Positions 1-9,277 of a DNA stretch of 64,000 nt are shown piece by piece; positions within the stretch are counted from its first letter, which is position 1, and every line of letters starts with the position of its first letter. The notes beneath the pieces are model-generated. The model was not told the DNA's origin. It worked only from the letters and a program-made list of their open reading frames with translations, and searched no databases. This DNA comes from Ceratopteris richardii (taxonomy: Eukaryota; Streptophyta; Polypodiopsida; Polypodiales; Pteridaceae), in NCBI GenBank assembly GCA_020310875.1, contig CM035413.1, positions 184,539,118 through 184,603,117 of the forward strand, written 5' to 3'. Position numbers and translations under genes: made by a program.

Positions 1-215
1 ATCCTATACCGGATATACAGCATGAAAGAATGCAAAAATGTAAACAAATCATACAAGAAGCACAACTTAAACTAGGGGAACTAGATAATTCTAAAACAAC
101 AGCTGAAGAAACAACGGTAACAAGAACAAAGGAAATTATTGATCAAGAAGATAACTCACAAATAACATTCCAGGTAAATATAGACAAACAATGTACAATC
201 TTATAGCACACCACA

Positions 216-794
216 ATGGAGGAATTGGTAAAACAGAATCCTCACTTACAATACAAAATGGTAAAATGGGAAGCAATACCAGAGAATTTTGATCCACAGC
301 CACAAGAATTGGAAGAGTTGCTGTACATTCCTATTGATAAAATAAGAGGATATTGTGAAGGAGAAGAAGGGAACTCAACTCTGAGAATACAATTTGGTAC
401 AAATCATGTCCAAGCTATATTGGATAGTGGATCAGGTGTGGCTATCATGACTAAACAAACTTGGGAAAGATGGGGAAAAAATGATTTAATACCCACTAAA
501 ATGAGATTGCAACTTGCAGATGGACACATAGAAAAACCCTTAGGAATATGGGAAAAGGTGATTGTGGATATATGTGGAATAGAAATAGAGCATACTTTTG
601 CCATAGTTGAATTTCCACAATCCACTTCTTATGAAATTATTCTAGGAAGACCATTTATGAGACAAATGCAAATTGTGCAAGATTGGGGTAATGATTGCCT
701 ATATCTTCAGAGCAAAGGAAGAATAACTAGAGTGAATCTAAGAAATGGTCATTATTGTGACATATCCCCTCAAGAATGGTTCAAAATACATTAG
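216..794 (+). CDS. pol: Gypsy A aspartic protease domain (PR1)
   Basis: This is the retropepsin that would cut the Gag-Pol polyprotein. The active-site motif is DSGSG at residues 70-74, and the C-terminal hydrophobic-Gly motif IILGR is at residues 141-145. Their spacing of about 70 residues fits a retropepsin monomer. The reading frame continues upstream of 216 to an in-frame TAG at 204-206, so the ATG at 216 is only the first Met after that stop and not a true start. The frame ends at 794, where the pol frame continues in degraded form toward RT. Usual retroviral sites are DSGA or DTGA. The Ser in the fourth position is seen in some plant gypsy elements. Confidence 0.75.
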   Translation: MEELVKQNPHLQYKMVKWEAIPENFDPQPQELEELLYIPIDKIRGYCEGEEGNSTLRIQFGTNHVQAILDSGSGVAIMTKQTWERWGKNDLIPTKMRLQLADGHIEKPLGIWEKVIVDICGIEIEHTFAIVEFPQSTSYEIILGRPFMRQMQIVQDWGNDCLYLQSKGRITRVNLRNGHYCDISPQEWFKIH

Positions 795-1004
795 AATCAG
801 GATTTGAGTGAAGAATCAGATATTGAAGATCAAAATGGAACAAAATCATCAATATGGAAGTGCAATGTATTAAGAAACCTTACAAATAAAAAAGTAAGAT
901 TAAGAAAAGAAGATTGTGTAGAAGGGAGAAAATTACAAGATGAGAGCTATGTACCATAAAAATTCAAAGATGAAGAATTTGAGCCTTATGGTTGGAACCA
1001 GATT

Positions 1005-1485
1005 TTGGCTACCATGGATCTAGCCAATGACGAGTATGTGGGAGTGAAATTCCAAAATGAAGAAGGATATGATGTTTTTCACATAGGAATACAAATGATA
1101 AAGGTATCAAAAATAGAAGAGGACCAGGAAAAAGAAATGATATTGAAAAATGGAAAAACACAATATTTGGAAGAGGTAAAAGCTGCAGATGCAATAAAAG
1201 ATAAAATCCCAGGCAAATATAGAAAGAACAAACACAAGGAGACAGAAGAAGATCAAGAGGATGAATAAAAATGAGAAAATGACAAACAAGGATCAACAAT
1301 TTGCTGTACCTGCAAATTTCAAGACTTATGAAGTAGAAGACAGATTACTTCTAAAAATGAAACCAAAGAGAGAAAATAAAAAAGGGGAGGCATATGACAA
1401 TGAGGAACAAACAAAGAAGGTGATGATCACCCAGGAAGAAGGGGAAGAAAGACATATTGTAATAGCTGATGACATGACAAATTAA
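1005..1485 (+). pseudogene. pol: Gypsy A linker between protease and RT, broken
   Basis: Two overlapping open stretches (1005-1268 and 1261-1485) lie in different frames and encode Lys/Glu-rich sequence with no domain I recognise. The second is in the same frame as the RT that follows and is cut from it by a TAA at 1483-1485. Position and composition fit the variable linker between protease and RT in plant gypsy elements. The frame change near 1261 and the stop suggest this copy is inactive. It is unlikely to be a separate gene. Confidence 0.5.
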
Positions 1486-1506
1486 GAGGAGGAAGCATTA
1501 AGAAAG

Positions 1507-2388
1507 TTGGCCAGAAATTATAGGGATGTGTTTGCTTACAGCTATAAGGACTTGAAAGGTCTTGATCCTAAAATCTGTGAACTTAAGATTCCTATTACAC
1601 CTGATGCAAAGCCTAGCAAACAAAGACATTACACATTCAATGATAAATACTCTACGAAAATAAAGGAAGAAATTGACAAGCTGCTGGCTGCCAATTTCAT
1701 CTATGAGATTGAGTATATAGAGTGGATATCCCCTATAGTTGTAGTACCAAAAAAGAATGGGAAACTTAGGGTATGCATTAATTTGAAAAAAGTGAATGCT
1801 GCAACTATAAGGGATAGCTACCCATTGCCTATAACAGACCATCTTCTAGAAAGAGTGGCAGAGAAGGAGGTTTATAGTTTTTTGGATGGCTTTTCAGGAT
1901 ACAATCAGGTACCCATAGCCTTGGAAGACCAACATAAAATTGCCTTTTCCACATAATGGGGAATTTATGCTTTTAGGGTTATGCCCTTCGGGTTAACGAA
2001 TGCCCCAGCAACTTTTCAAAGATTTATGTGTCATATCTTCAAAGAATTCCTGAGGAATGTAATGGAAATTTATGTGGATGATCTGTGTACTTTTTCATTA
2101 AAAGGACAGGATCATTTGGAAGATTTAGAAAACATATTCAGGAAATGCAGGACATACAGAGTATGTTTAAATCCAGAGAAGTGTGTATTCTTTGTAAGAC
2201 AAGGGAGAATGTTAGGCCACATAGTTTCCAAAAATAGAATTTCAATAGATGAGAAAAAAATTAAGGCCATAGTGGAACTTCCAAGACCAACAAATGTAAA
2301 GGAACTTCAAACTTTCATGGGACATTGTGGGTATTATAGAAAATTTGTACACAAGTTTGCTGATATAGAAAACCTTTGTATGCTTTGA
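1507..2388 (+). pseudogene. pol: Gypsy A reverse transcriptase
   Basis: RNA-directed DNA polymerase of the element. Visible blocks are the WISPIVVVPKKNGKLRVC region, the FLDGFSGYNQV block, the [13 protein letters not shown] block, and the catalytic YVDD encoded at 2071-2082. The frame is open from the linker but interrupted by a TAA at 1954-1956 between two conserved blocks, so the catalytic half starts after a stop. A one-base shift near 2369 moves the reading frame into the RNase H that follows. The size and block order are normal for a Ty3/gypsy RT. Confidence 0.85.
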
Positions 2389-3104
2389 TCACAAAATTTG
2401 AGTGGACCAAAGAGTGTGACCAAGCTTTTGAGACTCTAAAAACTTGTTTGGTAACAACACCAATTCTAAAAACCCCACAGTGGGATAAAATTTCTCATGT
2501 CCATGTGGATGCTTCAAATTATGCTTTGGGATGTGTGTTAGCACAACCAATAGAAGGGAGCAAATTAGATTTCCGAGTTGCTTATGCTAGTAGGCAACTG
2601 AATTCAGCAGAGAAAAATTACACAACCACTGAGAGGGAAGGGTTGGGAATGATATTTGCTGTGAAAAAATATAGACATTACCTTTTGGCCAACAAGTTTA
2701 AATTTTTTGTGGATCACCAAGCTTTACTCTATCTAGTAAACAAACCTTGTCACACTGGTAGGATAGTCAGATGGTTTCTTCTACTGATGGAGTTTGAGTT
2801 TGAGGTGGTGGTCAGACAGGGAAAAACACATTTGAGAGCAGATCATTTGTCCAGAATCCAGGCTAAAGAACCAAGCTCACCTTTAGATGATGACCTACCA
2901 GATACATATCTGTTCAAAGTAGAAAGTATTCCTGAATGGGCCATGACTCTAGTACCTTTGCTAACCATGGGACCTTGCAGAACATTTGGAAACAACACAC
3001 ATTTATTATTACAAAGCAGGAATTTTATGCTGCTAGCTAGGCACTTGTATCACCTCAACCATACAGGCATATTGGAATATTGTACTCCAAAGGAGGAGCA
3101 ATAG
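2376..3104 (+). CDS. pol: Gypsy A RNase H and tether
   Basis: RNase H degrades the RNA strand during reverse transcription. The first Asp lies in the VHVDASNYALG block, followed by the AYASRQLNSAEKNYTTTERE block that carries the catalytic Glu, then FFVDHQALLYL and the terminal LRADHLSRI block. This is the classic single RNase H of plant gypsy elements. The frame runs on past LSRI through an acidic spacer into the start of the first zinc module and ends at a TAG (3102-3104). That stop is in the middle of a homologous module, so it is a mutation rather than the natural end. Confidence 0.8.
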   Translation: MYALITKFEWTKECDQAFETLKTCLVTTPILKTPQWDKISHVHVDASNYALGCVLAQPIEGSKLDFRVAYASRQLNSAEKNYTTTEREGLGMIFAVKKYRHYLLANKFKFFVDHQALLYLVNKPCHTGRIVRWFLLLMEFEFEVVVRQGKTHLRADHLSRIQAKEPSSPLDDDLPDTYLFKVESIPEWAMTLVPLLTMGPCRTFGNNTHLLLQSRNFMLLARHLYHLNHTGILEYCTPKEEQ

Positions 3105-3305
3105 GAATATCTGAGAAGAGCTCATTGTTGGAACCCTTGTACTCATGCTTCCATAATAGTCACCCTAAGTAATCTCAATAGGATGGGAGTACATTGGCCT
3201 AATAAGATTCAAGATGTAACAAAATATGTTGCTAACTGCTGGGAATGCCAATCCTTGCAAAATTCAGAACGTATAACTCTATATTGGTTTCAGAAAAACC
3301 CATAA
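3105..3305 (+). pseudogene. pol: Gypsy A extra integrase-type H2C2 zinc module (first copy)
   Basis: Directly after the TAG at 3102, in the same frame, comes a zinc-binding module with His at 3126-3128, a second His six residues later, a GVHWPNKIQD block and a CWEC pair (Cys codons at 3237 and 3246). This H-x6-H ... C-x2-C arrangement is the integrase N-terminal zinc finger plan. A second module of the same plan follows about 300 bp downstream. Gypsy elements normally have one. Element B has the same pair (21305-21960). The frame ends at a TAA near 3303. Confidence 0.65.
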
Positions 3306-3329
3306 TGGAGTGAGAACATCATTGAGGAA

Positions 3330-3634
3330 TTGAAAAGAAACAAGAAAGGAAAACAAGAAAGAGAAAGTGCAGACTCAAAGAATCTACAAATGATTTCTGA
3401 AGAGTATCAATTAATAGGAGATCAATTGTATAAAAGAGGGATGGATGGATATTTAAGAATTTGTGTTCCTGAAGATAAATATGTTGAAATGTTAGAAATG
3501 GCACATTCTGGAGTGGCAAGAGGTATTTCTCAAGTGAAAGGACTGCTAAACTCATATTATATTCTAGTTTTTGGTGGCCAACTCTATTTCGTGATGCAAA
3601 AACATATGTAAAAAGATGTGACATTTGCCAGAGA
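3330..3634 (+). pseudogene. pol: Gypsy A canonical integrase zinc module (second copy)
   Basis: This part matches the usual integrase leader: an LYKRGMDGYLRICVPE block, then the MLEMAHSG His region, and in another frame the FWWPTLFRDAKTYVKRCDIC block with the Cys pair. The expected second His (GHF) is not visible because the sequence reads GIS there, and a frameshift lies near 3560-3600. The zinc site is therefore damaged. It continues directly into the integrase core at 3635. Comparison with element B shows the intact order. Confidence 0.65.
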
Positions 3635-4099
3635 GTGAGTCAACCAAATAGAAGAGATGATATGCCATTAATACCATTAATTTCAGCAAGAGCCTTTAGT
3701 AAATGGGGGTTGGATTTCATTGGACCCATACATCCTCCAGCAAAACAATCCCATGCTGAATACATAATAGTGGCCACAGATTACTTGACCAAATGGGCAG
3801 AGGCTAGAGCTACAAAAAAGAATGATGCTCATACTACTACAAGATTTCTCTATGAAAATATCATCACCAGAGTTGGACTACCAATTGAATTGGTAAGTGA
3901 TAGGGGGACTCAGTTTTTGAACCAAATCATAGAAAACATAACTGAATATTTCATGATTAGTCATAGAAAGTCAGGCCCATATCACCCACAAGCCAATGGG
4001 TTAGCAGAAAGTACTAATAAGGTACTATGCACTGTATTGTCAAAAGTGGTAAACACAAACAGAAATGATTGGGATTTACAACTTAATCATGTCCTATGA
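3635..4099 (+). pseudogene. pol: Gypsy A integrase catalytic core
   Basis: The DDE integrase core that inserts the cDNA into chromosomes. The first Asp is in KWGLDFIGPIHPP, the second in LVSDRGTQF, and the Glu in PQANGLAESTNK, so all three catalytic acids are present. Just before the AYRVAYK block a TGA at 4097-4099 replaces what is probably a Trp codon. The downstream frame is the same, so this is a single nonsense change. Length and spacing are normal for a Ty3/gypsy integrase. Confidence 0.82.
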
Positions 4100-4108
4100 G
4101 CCTATAGA

Positions 4109-5101
4109 GTGGCATACAAAACTGCATTAGGAACCACACCATTCAATCTGGTATATGGACAAAATGCAGTTCTGCCCATAGAATTCCTTATTCCAACACT
4201 AAAGGTGGGAAGTCAATACAAATGGACTGGACATGAATTATCTGAGAGAGTGATGGAATTGGAGAAACTGGGAGCTTCTAGACTCCAAGCAATTATGAGC
4301 ATATATGCAGACAAGAAAAGACAAAAAGCTTATCATGATGTTCACATTAAAGAAAAGGATCTACAAGAAGAAGATCTAGTTTTGGCATACACAGTAAAGG
4401 AACATCAGAAGAAATTTCAGAAAAAAGGACATGGGCCTTATATTATACATCAAATAAGTAACAGTGGAGCTATCCAACTAGCTAACATAGATGGAGAAAT
4501 CATGCCAAACTTCATAAGTGGATGCAGAGTTAAAAGGTATGATTTTTCATTAACAGTCTCTGAATGGAGAAGAATACATCAAGCTCAAACTAGGAAGAAA
4601 GAAGAGGAAAATATTAGAAAAGAGGCTCAACAGGAGGCAAAGGAAAGGATAACAAAAACCAAAAATCTTAGAGAAGTTCTTTTGCGTGAAACACCTCTAA
4701 AACAAAAAGAACATTTGCCTGTTATAACAATGAATTTTCAGGATGAAAAAATCAAGGTTTTGATAGATTCAGGTGCACAAGTGAATTTGATTAGTTCAGC
4801 CTTGTTGAATAAGTTTAACCAAAAAAGGACTAAAAGCAAAACCTTTATCAAAACCTTGGAAGGACAAATGATACAAAGCATGTCTTCGCCTTCTATTGAA
4901 GTTAAGTTCAATGAAGAATATATGAAAATAGATTGTGAAGAATGGCCAGACCACTTGATGACTGAGAAATTGATTTTGGGACAACCATGGTTAAGGCAAG
5001 GTAAAGTAATATTGGATTTTGAAAAAATGAAGCTTAAATTAATAGTGAATGACAAAAGGTTTTTAATGTTTTTGTGGAGTACTGAAGAACAGGAAGATTA
5101 A
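4109..5101 (+). CDS. pol: Gypsy A integrase C-terminus fused to a second aspartic-protease-like domain (PR2)
   Basis: Residues 1-150 are the integrase tail: AYKTALGTTPFNLVYGQ, VLPIEF, and a GPY-type segment (HGPYIIHQISN). No chromodomain follows. A Lys/Glu-rich, probably helical linker of about 50 residues comes next. Then a retropepsin-like domain begins: VLIDSGAQVNLISS with Asp at residue 220, and about 75 residues later the KLILGQPWL hydrophobic-Gly motif. DSGA is the classical retroviral active site, and is closer to consensus than PR1 of the same element. A protease after integrase is not the normal gypsy order. Element B carries a homologous but inactivated copy after its integrase. The whole 330-residue frame is open without a break. 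Confidence 0.75.
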   Translation: MAYKTALGTTPFNLVYGQNAVLPIEFLIPTLKVGSQYKWTGHELSERVMELEKLGASRLQAIMSIYADKKRQKAYHDVHIKEKDLQEEDLVLAYTVKEHQKKFQKKGHGPYIIHQISNSGAIQLANIDGEIMPNFISGCRVKRYDFSLTVSEWRRIHQAQTRKKEEENIRKEAQQEAKERITKTKNLREVLLRETPLKQKEHLPVITMNFQDEKIKVLIDSGAQVNLISSALLNKFNQKRTKSKTFIKTLEGQMIQSMSSPSIEVKFNEEYMKIDCEEWPDHLMTEKLILGQPWLRQGKVILDFEKMKLKLIVNDKRFLMFLWSTEEQED

Positions 5102-5860
5102 GAGGATATTCATGACTCAGAGCTGGAAGGATTTACTTTTTCATTAGAAGACACACAGACATTACCAATAAAATCACTTTAGATCAAGCTTCATTTAATC
5201 AAAACCAGGAAAAAGTTGAAGGAGCAAAAGATGGTGAAGAGACAGAAGCAAGGTGGCAACTATGGCATAGCCAGAAGTATCAAGGCATCAGAACAAGAAG
5301 GATGTGGAAACAAAGTACACACAAGCCTTGCTCATCAAAACAAATTCCCAGAACAAAATGGATATGGAAGCCAGAAAAATTCAAGAATAGCTTATCAAAA
5401 GAAGATGGGTGTATCCCTAGAACAGGATCAACAAGGATTAAATATTATTGGGTAAAAAAATCAGATTTGATTCAATGGAAAAGAACATGAGTATCTGATA
5501 TGCAGTTAGGATCTTTGATAAGAAAATCAGAGTGTTACATAGAAGATATTATGACATTTTGAAAATAATGGCAATTTGTTCTACCTTATCTTTTTTCTAA
5601 GAAAAGAAAAATGGAGGGGAAGAAAGGAAGTTGAAGGTAATTATTAAAAAAAAATGAAAAAAAAATATATTATTATTATTAAGAAAAAAAGAGATAAAAG
5701 AGAAAAGAGAGAAAAATTATCCATTTTTCTTTTATAAGTTATACAGCACAAAGTAAGATATAGATAGAAGTATAGCACGTTTTTATTTTTTATTTTTTAT
5801 TTTTTTTTATTTTATTCAATTTTCTTCAACTAATTATAGTTTTCAAATCTTTCCTTTCTT

Positions 5861-5868
5861 TATAAAAG
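5861..5868 (+). promoter_or_regulatory. TATA-like box upstream of the gypsy A accessory ORF
   Basis: TATAAAAG lies about 210 bp before the accessory ORF start, in an otherwise AT-rich spacer. The same octamer is used in the 3' LTR at 10755. It may be a chance match in AT-rich DNA or an internal promoter. Confidence 0.3.
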
Positions 5869-6060
5869 TTGTCAGAAGAGAAGAGAACACTAGACATCTT
5901 GGTACACATGTAATGATCACTTTAATTGAGTTTTTGAGGAAGTCAGGATTTAATTAAGATTCTATTTTCATTCTTCCTTCATTTCATCTCAAAACAAATG
6001 TCTTTTTTTATTTTTATTTCTTGTGACTCATGTGGGTGGAGTTTTTCTTTTGTGTGATGT

Positions 6061-6075
6061 GATATTTTCTCTAGA
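6061..6075 (+). other. Candidate 3' splice acceptor at accessory ORF start
   Basis: A pyrimidine-rich run ending TTTTCTCTAG is followed by A and then the ATG at 6076. Element B has TTTTAGTGCAG immediately before the ATG of its homologous ORF. Splicing of a 3' ORF would parallel env expression. The donor has not been located because the 5' part is outside the window. Confidence 0.4.
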
Positions 6076-6960
6076 ATGGTGAATTCAAAGGAACTACCAA
6101 TCCATGATTTCAAAGCAGACTCAGTCACTCTGTCTAGAGGACATTGGTTCTTGGATAGTGAAGCTGGAGTAGAGGAGGTGGATATGGAATCTGATGAAGA
6201 GCAAGAAATTTCAGAAGCAGAGAAGGTAGTCAAGGAGCTCAAGGAAACTCTGGGTATTATTGGCCAGCACATATTTACAGTAGGAGTTGGAGGTTACAAG
6301 TACACTATACTGTGTCAGAAGTTTTACAAATTCCAAAGAATTGCAGTCAATTACAAAAGATGGAAAGCAGTAGGAATACACAGGTTGTTGGATGAACCCA
6401 TATTCTTTATAGATTTTGAAAGAGTGGCACAAGTGATGAACAGCTTGTTGGAAGTTGGAAAGGGCAATGAGGCATATTTCAGGTGTGCTGTCAAGAACAA
6501 AGAAAATAAAGAAGTGAACATTACTATAAAAGCAGAACATATCAGGGTAGCTCTTCAGTTTTATACCATGGGAACCAAGTTAGACAACAGTTTTGTCAAG
6601 AAAAATAAAGCTACATATGCAGGATATTCCAAATTCCCTGATTCTAAAGGAAAAGAGAATGAAGAGTATGCTATCAAAATGTTTTTGCAATACTTCTGTT
6701 TTCCAAAACTGCCTAGATACACCATGCCACACAAATCAGTAACATTGATTATGTTCAATAATAAGGACAGAACTAAGCCCTTTGGAGTGATGGATGTAAC
6801 ACCATACATACATGAGCAATTGAAGGAAGCAGCCAAACATTGGGAGCAAAAGAAATACATGAATGGAGCTCAATTCTTAACAAGAATAATATATCATGTT
6901 CTAGGTATGAAGGATCAATTACAATTGGCACCAGAAGCTCAATACTTCAGAAGTCTGTGA
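6076..6960 (+). CDS. Gypsy A accessory ORF, N-terminal head domain (function unknown)
   Basis: Open for 294 residues. It begins with an acidic region containing a RGHWFLD motif, then an apparently globular part with conserved-looking blocks: FCFPKLPRYTMPHKS, the DVTPYIHEQLKEA helix, and KKYMNGAQFLTRIIY. I see no signal peptide or transmembrane segment, so it does not look like a fusogenic envelope protein. Element B has a clear homologue at 31086-31973 with matching GHWF, CFP..RYT.P, TPYI.E.L and K.NG blocks. I do not recognise a named family. It might belong among the 3' ORFs of Athila/Tat elements, but that is inference. The frame ends at a TGA where a one-base shift leads into the next section. 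Confidence 0.65.
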   Translation: MVNSKELPIHDFKADSVTLSRGHWFLDSEAGVEEVDMESDEEQEISEAEKVVKELKETLGIIGQHIFTVGVGGYKYTILCQKFYKFQRIAVNYKRWKAVGIHRLLDEPIFFIDFERVAQVMNSLLEVGKGNEAYFRCAVKNKENKEVNITIKAEHIRVALQFYTMGTKLDNSFVKKNKATYAGYSKFPDSKGKENEEYAIKMFLQYFCFPKLPRYTMPHKSVTLIMFNNKDRTKPFGVMDVTPYIHEQLKEAAKHWEQKKYMNGAQFLTRIIYHVLGMKDQLQLAPEAQYFRSL

Positions 6961-7751
6961 CAGGAATCAAAAGCCCTTCTAGAAATATGTCTGTAAGAGA
7001 AGCAGAAGCAAAACCAAGCATGAGGGGAGGAGAAAGGAAAAGAAAAGGAGTTTCAGAAGAAGTCATTCCAGTAAAGAAAAGAAGATTGGATCCAAGAAAA
7101 GTGGAATTGGAACAGGTGGAAGCAACTAAGGAAGAGCATGAAGCTGCTGAGAAGAAGGTACAGTCTTCAAATGACCCTCACCCACCTCAGACAAGTAAAG
7201 AGCAGTTGTATACCTATTTGACTCAAGGAAATAATAAAAGGGCAGTATATGAAGCTCAATATCAAAAGATGTTGGAGGACTATTCTTGCAAAGCAACTGA
7301 TTGGATTCAAGAGGAAGTCGAACATTATGAAGAGCTGCATGATCAGATGATGGCAGCAGAGACAGAGGAAGTTTTTGTCAAAAAAGAAGTGGAAATGTTA
7401 GCATATTTCAAAGAGCTACAAGGACCTCCTGAAACTAGAACTACAGTTGTAGTGAAGAAGAAGGTTCAGAAGAAACCTGTACAGAAGAGGAAGTTAACCA
7501 AGAAAATTAAAGGAAAATCAATTGTAGAATCTGTACCAATGATGGAGACAGAAGAAGTGATAGTATAAGAAAAAAATCAGGAGGAATATATGGCTGTGAA
7601 AGAATCAAGAATGGACAAATCAGGAACAGTAGGCTCTTCACAATTTTCTTCAGATTCTGAAAGTGATATTGAAAACTTTTTGTTGAAAAGTTTGAACTTA
7701 TTAGTGCCTAGTACACCAAATGTGATAACACAAGCCTCTCAAAAAAATTAA
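6961..7751 (+). pseudogene. Gypsy A accessory ORF, NLS-bearing linker section
   Basis: The frame that is open from 6840 to 7568 continues the head domain after a one-base shift near 6950. It contains two basic clusters, GERKRKG and VKKRRLDPRK, about ten residues apart, which fits a bipartite nuclear localisation signal. Helical Glu-rich sequence follows, then a second Lys-rich block (KKKVQKKPVQKRKLTKKIKG). A TAA at 7566-7568 interrupts the same frame, which then runs on through a Ser-rich acidic piece (SSDSESD) to about 7751. Nuclear targeting is inferred from composition only. Confidence 0.5.
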
Positions 7752-7857
7752 AACACAAGAAGACTTGAGTGAGAAGTTATAGGGAAAACAAGTCCAAGAA
7801 GAAGCAGCAAAGCAGGTTAGTCCTGAAGAAGAGAGAAGGTTACTGAAAGGCAAAGCA

Positions 7858-8409
7858 GTGATGATGGAAGAAGAGAGTGAAGTAAGGAAGGAATTCAGCT
7901 GTGGATTAGTGGATTCAGGATTAAAGACAATATGGACAAAACCTTTACATCAAACCTATTTCAAATTGGATAAAGGAGAAGTAGAAGCAGAAAAAGAAGT
8001 TCAGTTATGCAGTTCAGTACACAGACAAAAAGAGACATATCAAACCAAGGAAACAGAGGAAGTAGTGGAAAAGAAGAATACTCAAAAAGTAGAAGGAGAT
8101 ACAGAAAAAGAGATCAACCAAAGCATAGAAGACATACTATATGACTTGAATCATAATGAAGAGTTTACAACTATAGAAGTTCAAGGACAAGAGGAAGATC
8201 TGGATCTCATGGATATAGATGAGCAAGAGGAAGGACAAAAGGAGCAGATAATTGATGATCAAACAAAGCTCTCTGTAGAGACTGAATCAACCCTAATTCA
8301 GGAAAAGGAAGTACACGTAAAGCAAAGACATCTCCTTGAAAAAGAACAACAAGTAATGGAGAACAAGAAGGCAGAAGAAACAAAGACAATTAAAGATACA
8401 TCAGGATAA
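7858..8409 (+). pseudogene. Gypsy A accessory ORF, acidic helical section
   Basis: 183 residues, very rich in Glu, Gln and Lys with scattered Asp (DLDLMDIDEQEEGQ). It is predicted mostly helical by composition, with no catalytic motif. It connects the linker to the coiled coil with frame changes at both ends, so in this copy it could not be translated as one chain. Its place in a single ancestral ORF is inferred from continuous coding character and matching composition. Confidence 0.45.
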
Positions 8410-8458
8410 GGAGGATCAGATATTAGAATATGAGGAAGATGTTGCAGAAAAAGAAGAA

Positions 8459-9277
8459 ATGAAAGCATATAAGAGCTATGAAGAACAAAAGAATCAAGTC
8501 ATAGAGTATGAGGAAGAAGATGAAGATGAGAATGAATACAAAGAAGAAAAGCAGATAGAAGTGAAACAAATGGAATTAGAAGCTGGGTTGGAAAGAATAC
8601 CTAAAGATATAAGATCTGCCTGTAAGGTTATTATGAGCAATATAGAACAGTTCAGACCATCAATTAGGAACATGATCATATCAGGCATGGTAGCTGAATC
8701 TGAGTTTATGAAAGGCAGCAGAATCATTAATGAGCAAAAGAAGGAAAAGGAACAGTTAATAGAACAGTTGAAGATTGTATAGGAGAGAAATGAGGAATTA
8801 ACACACAGAATAATTTCCTTGGAAGAATTGGAGGTTGAGCAACAAAACAAAATCCAATATCTTGAAGAGAAGTGTGCAAAACAGACAGAGCATAGTAGTA
8901 AAATGGAGATGGAGCTGAAGAAAATTGAAAGGAGATATAGAACCTTACAGAGTTCATATAAAATTATGGTCAAAGCAAATGAGGAAATAAACAAGTTATT
9001 AATGGAAGGAGGCCAGTTGAAGGAAGAAAGCAAGACTGTACAGGGGACACAGGATGAGAAGGAAGATCTGAACAAAGAAATTATGAGATTGCAAACAAAG
9101 TTGAAAGAAGCTAAGGAGTTGGAAAAACAAGCAAGTATACATGCTGCTACTTCTATGAGGGGATACAAAAAGTTACATATGGATATAGAAAAAGAGAGAA
9201 GTGATTGGCAGTTGAGTATAGAAAAGGAAAGAAATCAGTGGAAATCAGAAAGAGAGTTGTGGACCTCTCAAAATTAA
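8459..9277 (+). pseudogene. Gypsy A accessory ORF, long coiled-coil section
   Basis: One frame runs from 8459 to 9277 with a single TAG at 8780-8782. It starts with an acidic patch (EEEDEDENEYKEEK). Then comes a short less-charged segment (SACKVIMSNIEQFRPSIRNM), then about 200 residues with heptad-like spacing of Leu, Ile and Met among Glu, Lys and Gln (for example EELEVEQQNKIQYLEEKCAK and LNKEIMRLQTKLKEAKELEK). This is a long parallel-type coiled coil by pattern. A coiled coil in the same place is also seen in element C (11343-12096), suggesting the accessory protein forms oligomers or filaments. Confidence 0.6.

Larger units (their letters stand above)
5102..6075 (+). other. AT-rich spacer between pol and accessory ORF of gypsy A
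   Basis: There is no convincing coding sequence, although short open stretches at 5216-5490 may be decayed tail of the pol frame. The middle is purine-rich, then AT-rich with ATT runs (5640-5830). It ends with a TATA-like box (5861-5868) and a pyrimidine tract plus AG directly before the next ATG. It could serve as a leader or intron region for a subgenomic message (inference). Confidence 0.5.

Noticed and set aside
6076..6960. Envelope glycoprotein
   Set aside because: No signal peptide, transmembrane helix or cysteine-rich ectodomain is visible in the head domain or the sections after it.
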